A DNA stretch of 14,436 nt, from positions 1 through 14,436 of the forward strand of contig JAGAUG010000034.1 in assembly GCA_017828935.1 (NCBI GenBank), read 5' to 3'. The notes beneath the pieces were generated by a model, which saw nothing but the letters and a program-made list of their open reading frames with translations, made no database searches and had not been told where the DNA came from. Below are positions 12,520-14,436 of this stretch, piece after piece; the first letter of the stretch is position 1, and every line of letters starts with the position of its first letter. The DNA comes from Oscillospiraceae bacterium (GTDB lineage: Bacteria; Bacillota; Clostridia; Oscillospirales; Ruminococcaceae). A program made the position numbers and the translations under genes.

Positions 12520-14436
12520 TTAACTTATTCCCAACCTACGTTGCTCTGATTTCAATCTTTTTTCGAGCTTGTTATAAACCTGATCTGTTATATCGCTAAT
12601 ATTTTTATTAACTTTGTCGTCAATCGCTTTTTCGATTACTTTATCATAATTTTTTATGATTTTTTTATTAAGTATATCTACTCTATCATAGCTATTTATA
12701 TCTTTTATATTATTATTATTAATTTCAAAAGTTTGAGATTTTTTATTAAAAATATTATTATTACTACTATCCAAAAAACCTGACGTTTCTGGCTTTAAAC
12801 CCGGTTTCTTGTGAACCATTTTTAAAAACTCAAATCCTTCAAACGGACTTCTTGTTTTTATCTCAGCGCTATCAACTACAATATCATATATTTTTTTTGG
12901 AACAGATACAACTATCGGCTCAGACTTATCTAAAAATAATTTTAATTTTTGTTTTGATTTAAACTTAAAATTAAAATCTTTTAAATTTAAAATATTTTTA
13001 TTATTATTTTTATTAGATATCTCTTTAGATTTTAAGACTTTAAAAATTTTCGAAACATAAGCTCCGTCGGACTTATATATATAATCACTTATAAAATCTT
13101 TTTTATTATTTATATTATTAAATTTATTAAATTCTAATTTTTTATAAATCAAATAATTTTTTTTATAACTATAAATATTTTTAGATTTATCTAAATCAAA
13201 AAAATTATTAATATTCTTAATTTTATTTTCTATAAAATCCTGTTTATAAATATCATCAGACAAATAAATAATTTCAAAATCAATTAATTCAGAAATTTTA
13301 TTTATATAATCAATATCTTTATTATATTTAATATTATTATTTATAAAATTATATATATCTGTTTTTAAAACTTTTTTATTTTCGTGTCTTTTAATCTCTT
13401 GATTTATAATTTCAATAATATTTTTATCTTTATTAATTTTATTAACTATATTTTTAAATATAATTTCGTTATAATGATTATCAAGTTTTATATTATAATT
13501 ATAAAAATAATTATTTATTTTTTCTAACGAACTATAAACAATATTTTTTATAATATTATTTAAATCTTTATTTATTTCTAATTTATCTTTTTTATAAATA
13601 TCAAGCTCTTTATTTATAATTTTTTTTAAATTTTTATTAATATTTATTTTATCTATTAAAGTTTTTTCTTTATCTAATAAATACATATTAATAAAACTAT
13701 CGTACATTTCTTGGAAACAAATATTTTCTATCTTGTTGAGCAACTTGACTTTAAAATTGTTATTATAACTTTGGTTTTTTATATTATAATTATTATATTT
13801 ATTATAAATATCGTTAAATAAATTATTTATATTATTATCTAAAACACTCGCACCAATTTTTTTATACACTTTTTCAGATAAGTTTTCAAAAAAAACTTTT
13901 ATATCTTCTTGATTAACATATTTTGAAAATTCGCTAAAATACATCTGTAGTATATTATTTATAATATCTATATTTTTTTTATTATTTAAAACAACATCTA
14001 TTTGTCTTAATTGTAAGCTAGAAAAAATATTTTTATTTTTTAAACTAGTTTTTATATTTTTTAACAAATTATAATATATATTTTTTATATTATCTAAATC
14101 ATCTAGATTCTCAATATATTCTAAATCAAAATAATCTTTATTTAGAATATAAATATTCTCTGGGAATTTACATTCGCTTATAATTTCCCCCACAATAGTT
14201 TTTTGTGTCTTCGAAAAATATCTAGAACTCGAGATCTGATTTATCATAATATCTTTTAAGCCTTTTATTATTAAACTATCTTTTGAAATTTTATTATTTA
14301 TCTTATTTATCTTTAACAAGCCAGAAAACTTTTCTATTTTATTTATCCTAGATTTATTCTCTACTTCTTGTTTACTTATCTCTCTTGAACTAGAATTTAA
14401 TCTATTCTCTTCTAGATATCTTACTATACTCTCTAC
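12520..14436 (-). CDS. Large Asn/Lys/Ile-rich protein upstream of the tube initiator, N-terminus cut by the right edge; function unknown
   Basis: Reading leftward, the frame is open from the last base of the window to 12520, 638 visible residues. No start with a ribosome site is seen: TTG 14319 is in frame but has none, so the gene almost surely begins beyond the edge. The visible first residues are VESIVRYLEENRLNSSSREI. Most of the protein is predicted-helical, rich in N, K, I, D and Y, with repeated NxxN and KNI runs and no clear membrane segment. The DNA of about 12900-14280 is markedly poorer in GC than its surroundings. The C-terminal 120 residues differ: FEGFEFLKMVHKKPGLKPE, then ITDQVYNKLEKRLKSEQRRLG, an amphipathic helix resembling, from memory, a short conserved end of proteins found just before tube-initiator genes in extracellular CIS clusters. 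Position directly before the tube initiator also fits a tape-measure protein. Neither is proven. Confidence 0.8.
   Translation of the reverse strand, partial: VESIVRYLEENRLNSSSREISKQEVENKSRINKIEKFSGLLKINKINNKISKDSLIIKGLKDIMINQISSSRYFSKTQKTIVGEIISECKFPENIYILNKDYFDLEYIENLDDLDNIKNIYYNLLKNIKTSLKNKNIFSSLQLRQIDVVLNNKKNIDIINNILQMYFSEFSKYVNQEDIKVFFENLSEKVYKKIGASVLDNNINNLFNDIYNKYNNYNIKNQSYNNNFKVKLLNKIENICFQEMYDSFINMYLLDKEKTLIDKININKNLKKIINKELDIYKKDKLEINKDLNNIIKNIVYSSLEKINNYFYNYNIKLDNHYNEIIFKNIVNKINKDKNIIEIINQEIKRHENKKVLKTDIYNFINNNIKYNKDIDYINKISELIDFEIIYLSDDIYKQDFIENKIKNINNFFDLDKSKNIYSYKKNYLIYKKLEFNKFNNINNKKDFISDYIYKSDGAYVSKIFKVLKSKEISNKNNNKNILNLKDFNFKFKSKQKLKLFLDKSEPIVVSVPKKIYDIVVDSAEIKTRSPFEGFEFLKMVHKKPGLKPETSGFLDSSNNNIFNKKSQTFEINNNNIKDINSYDRVDILNKKIIKNYDKVIEKAIDDKVNKNISDITDQVYNKLEKRLKSEQRRLGIS

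Noticed and set aside
12900..14280. Asn-rich tracts as a DNA tandem-repeat array
   Set aside because: The AAT/ATA/TTA-rich DNA shows no constant period; it looks like low complexity from base composition rather than a true repeat.
14280..14319. TTG 14319 as the true start of the large Asn-rich protein
   Set aside because: The frame stays open for 39 more codons to the window edge and no Shine-Dalgarno precedes this TTG, so the gene is better treated as cut by the edge.

Overview
The window is very AT-rich, with coding DNA full of AAT/ATA/TTA/AAA codons. Shine-Dalgarno sequences are good and TTG start codons are frequent. A LytM-type (M23) membrane protein is followed directly by a short SpoIVFB-type (M50) intramembrane protease, the arrangement of spoIVFA-spoIVFB. 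Together these suggest a low-GC Firmicute, probably clostridial and spore-forming or descended from spore-formers. The genus cannot be fixed from the sequence.

Left part (1-2589). A leftward gene runs off the left edge; its start resembles 3-dehydroquinate synthase, weakly. Diverging from it is the rightward pair M23 peptidase (172-705) and M50 site-2 protease (735-1310). It converges on a leftward dnaJ that starts at TTG 2484 and has all its J-domain, G/F and zinc-centre motifs. Upstream of dnaJ is tRNA-Arg(CCU), with a near-consensus sigma-A promoter. No terminator is visible between the tRNA and dnaJ, so the two may be co-transcribed. No dnaK or grpE is present.

Middle (2590-3044). This is 455 bases without a recognisable gene. 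It holds the tRNA promoter and a long AT-rich stem-loop (2755-2804) that may terminate the large operon to its right.

Right part (3045-14436). One leftward operon encodes the baseplate, hub and spike of a contractile injection system or phage-tail-like particle. In transcription order it contains: a large Asn/Lys/Ile-rich protein cut by the right edge; a short CIS tube-initiator protein (Afp7-like, without LysM); a gpD/gp27-like hub; a separate gpV/gp5-like spike; a gp25-family baseplate protein; two large baseplate-J-type wedge proteins (Afp11/Afp12-like); and a gpI-like tail protein (TIGR02242-like). Sheath, tube, ATPase, cap, fibre, PAAR tip and toxin genes are not in the window. If present, the structural genes should lie beyond the right edge, because the cluster ends at 3045.

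The baseplate gene set is a known type. The less ordinary points are the large low-complexity protein with a conserved-looking C-terminus, the missing PAAR gene with a perfect hairpin in its usual slot, the LysM-less tube initiator, the tRNA-dnaJ unit, and a preference for C at codon position 3 when the next codon starts with G.
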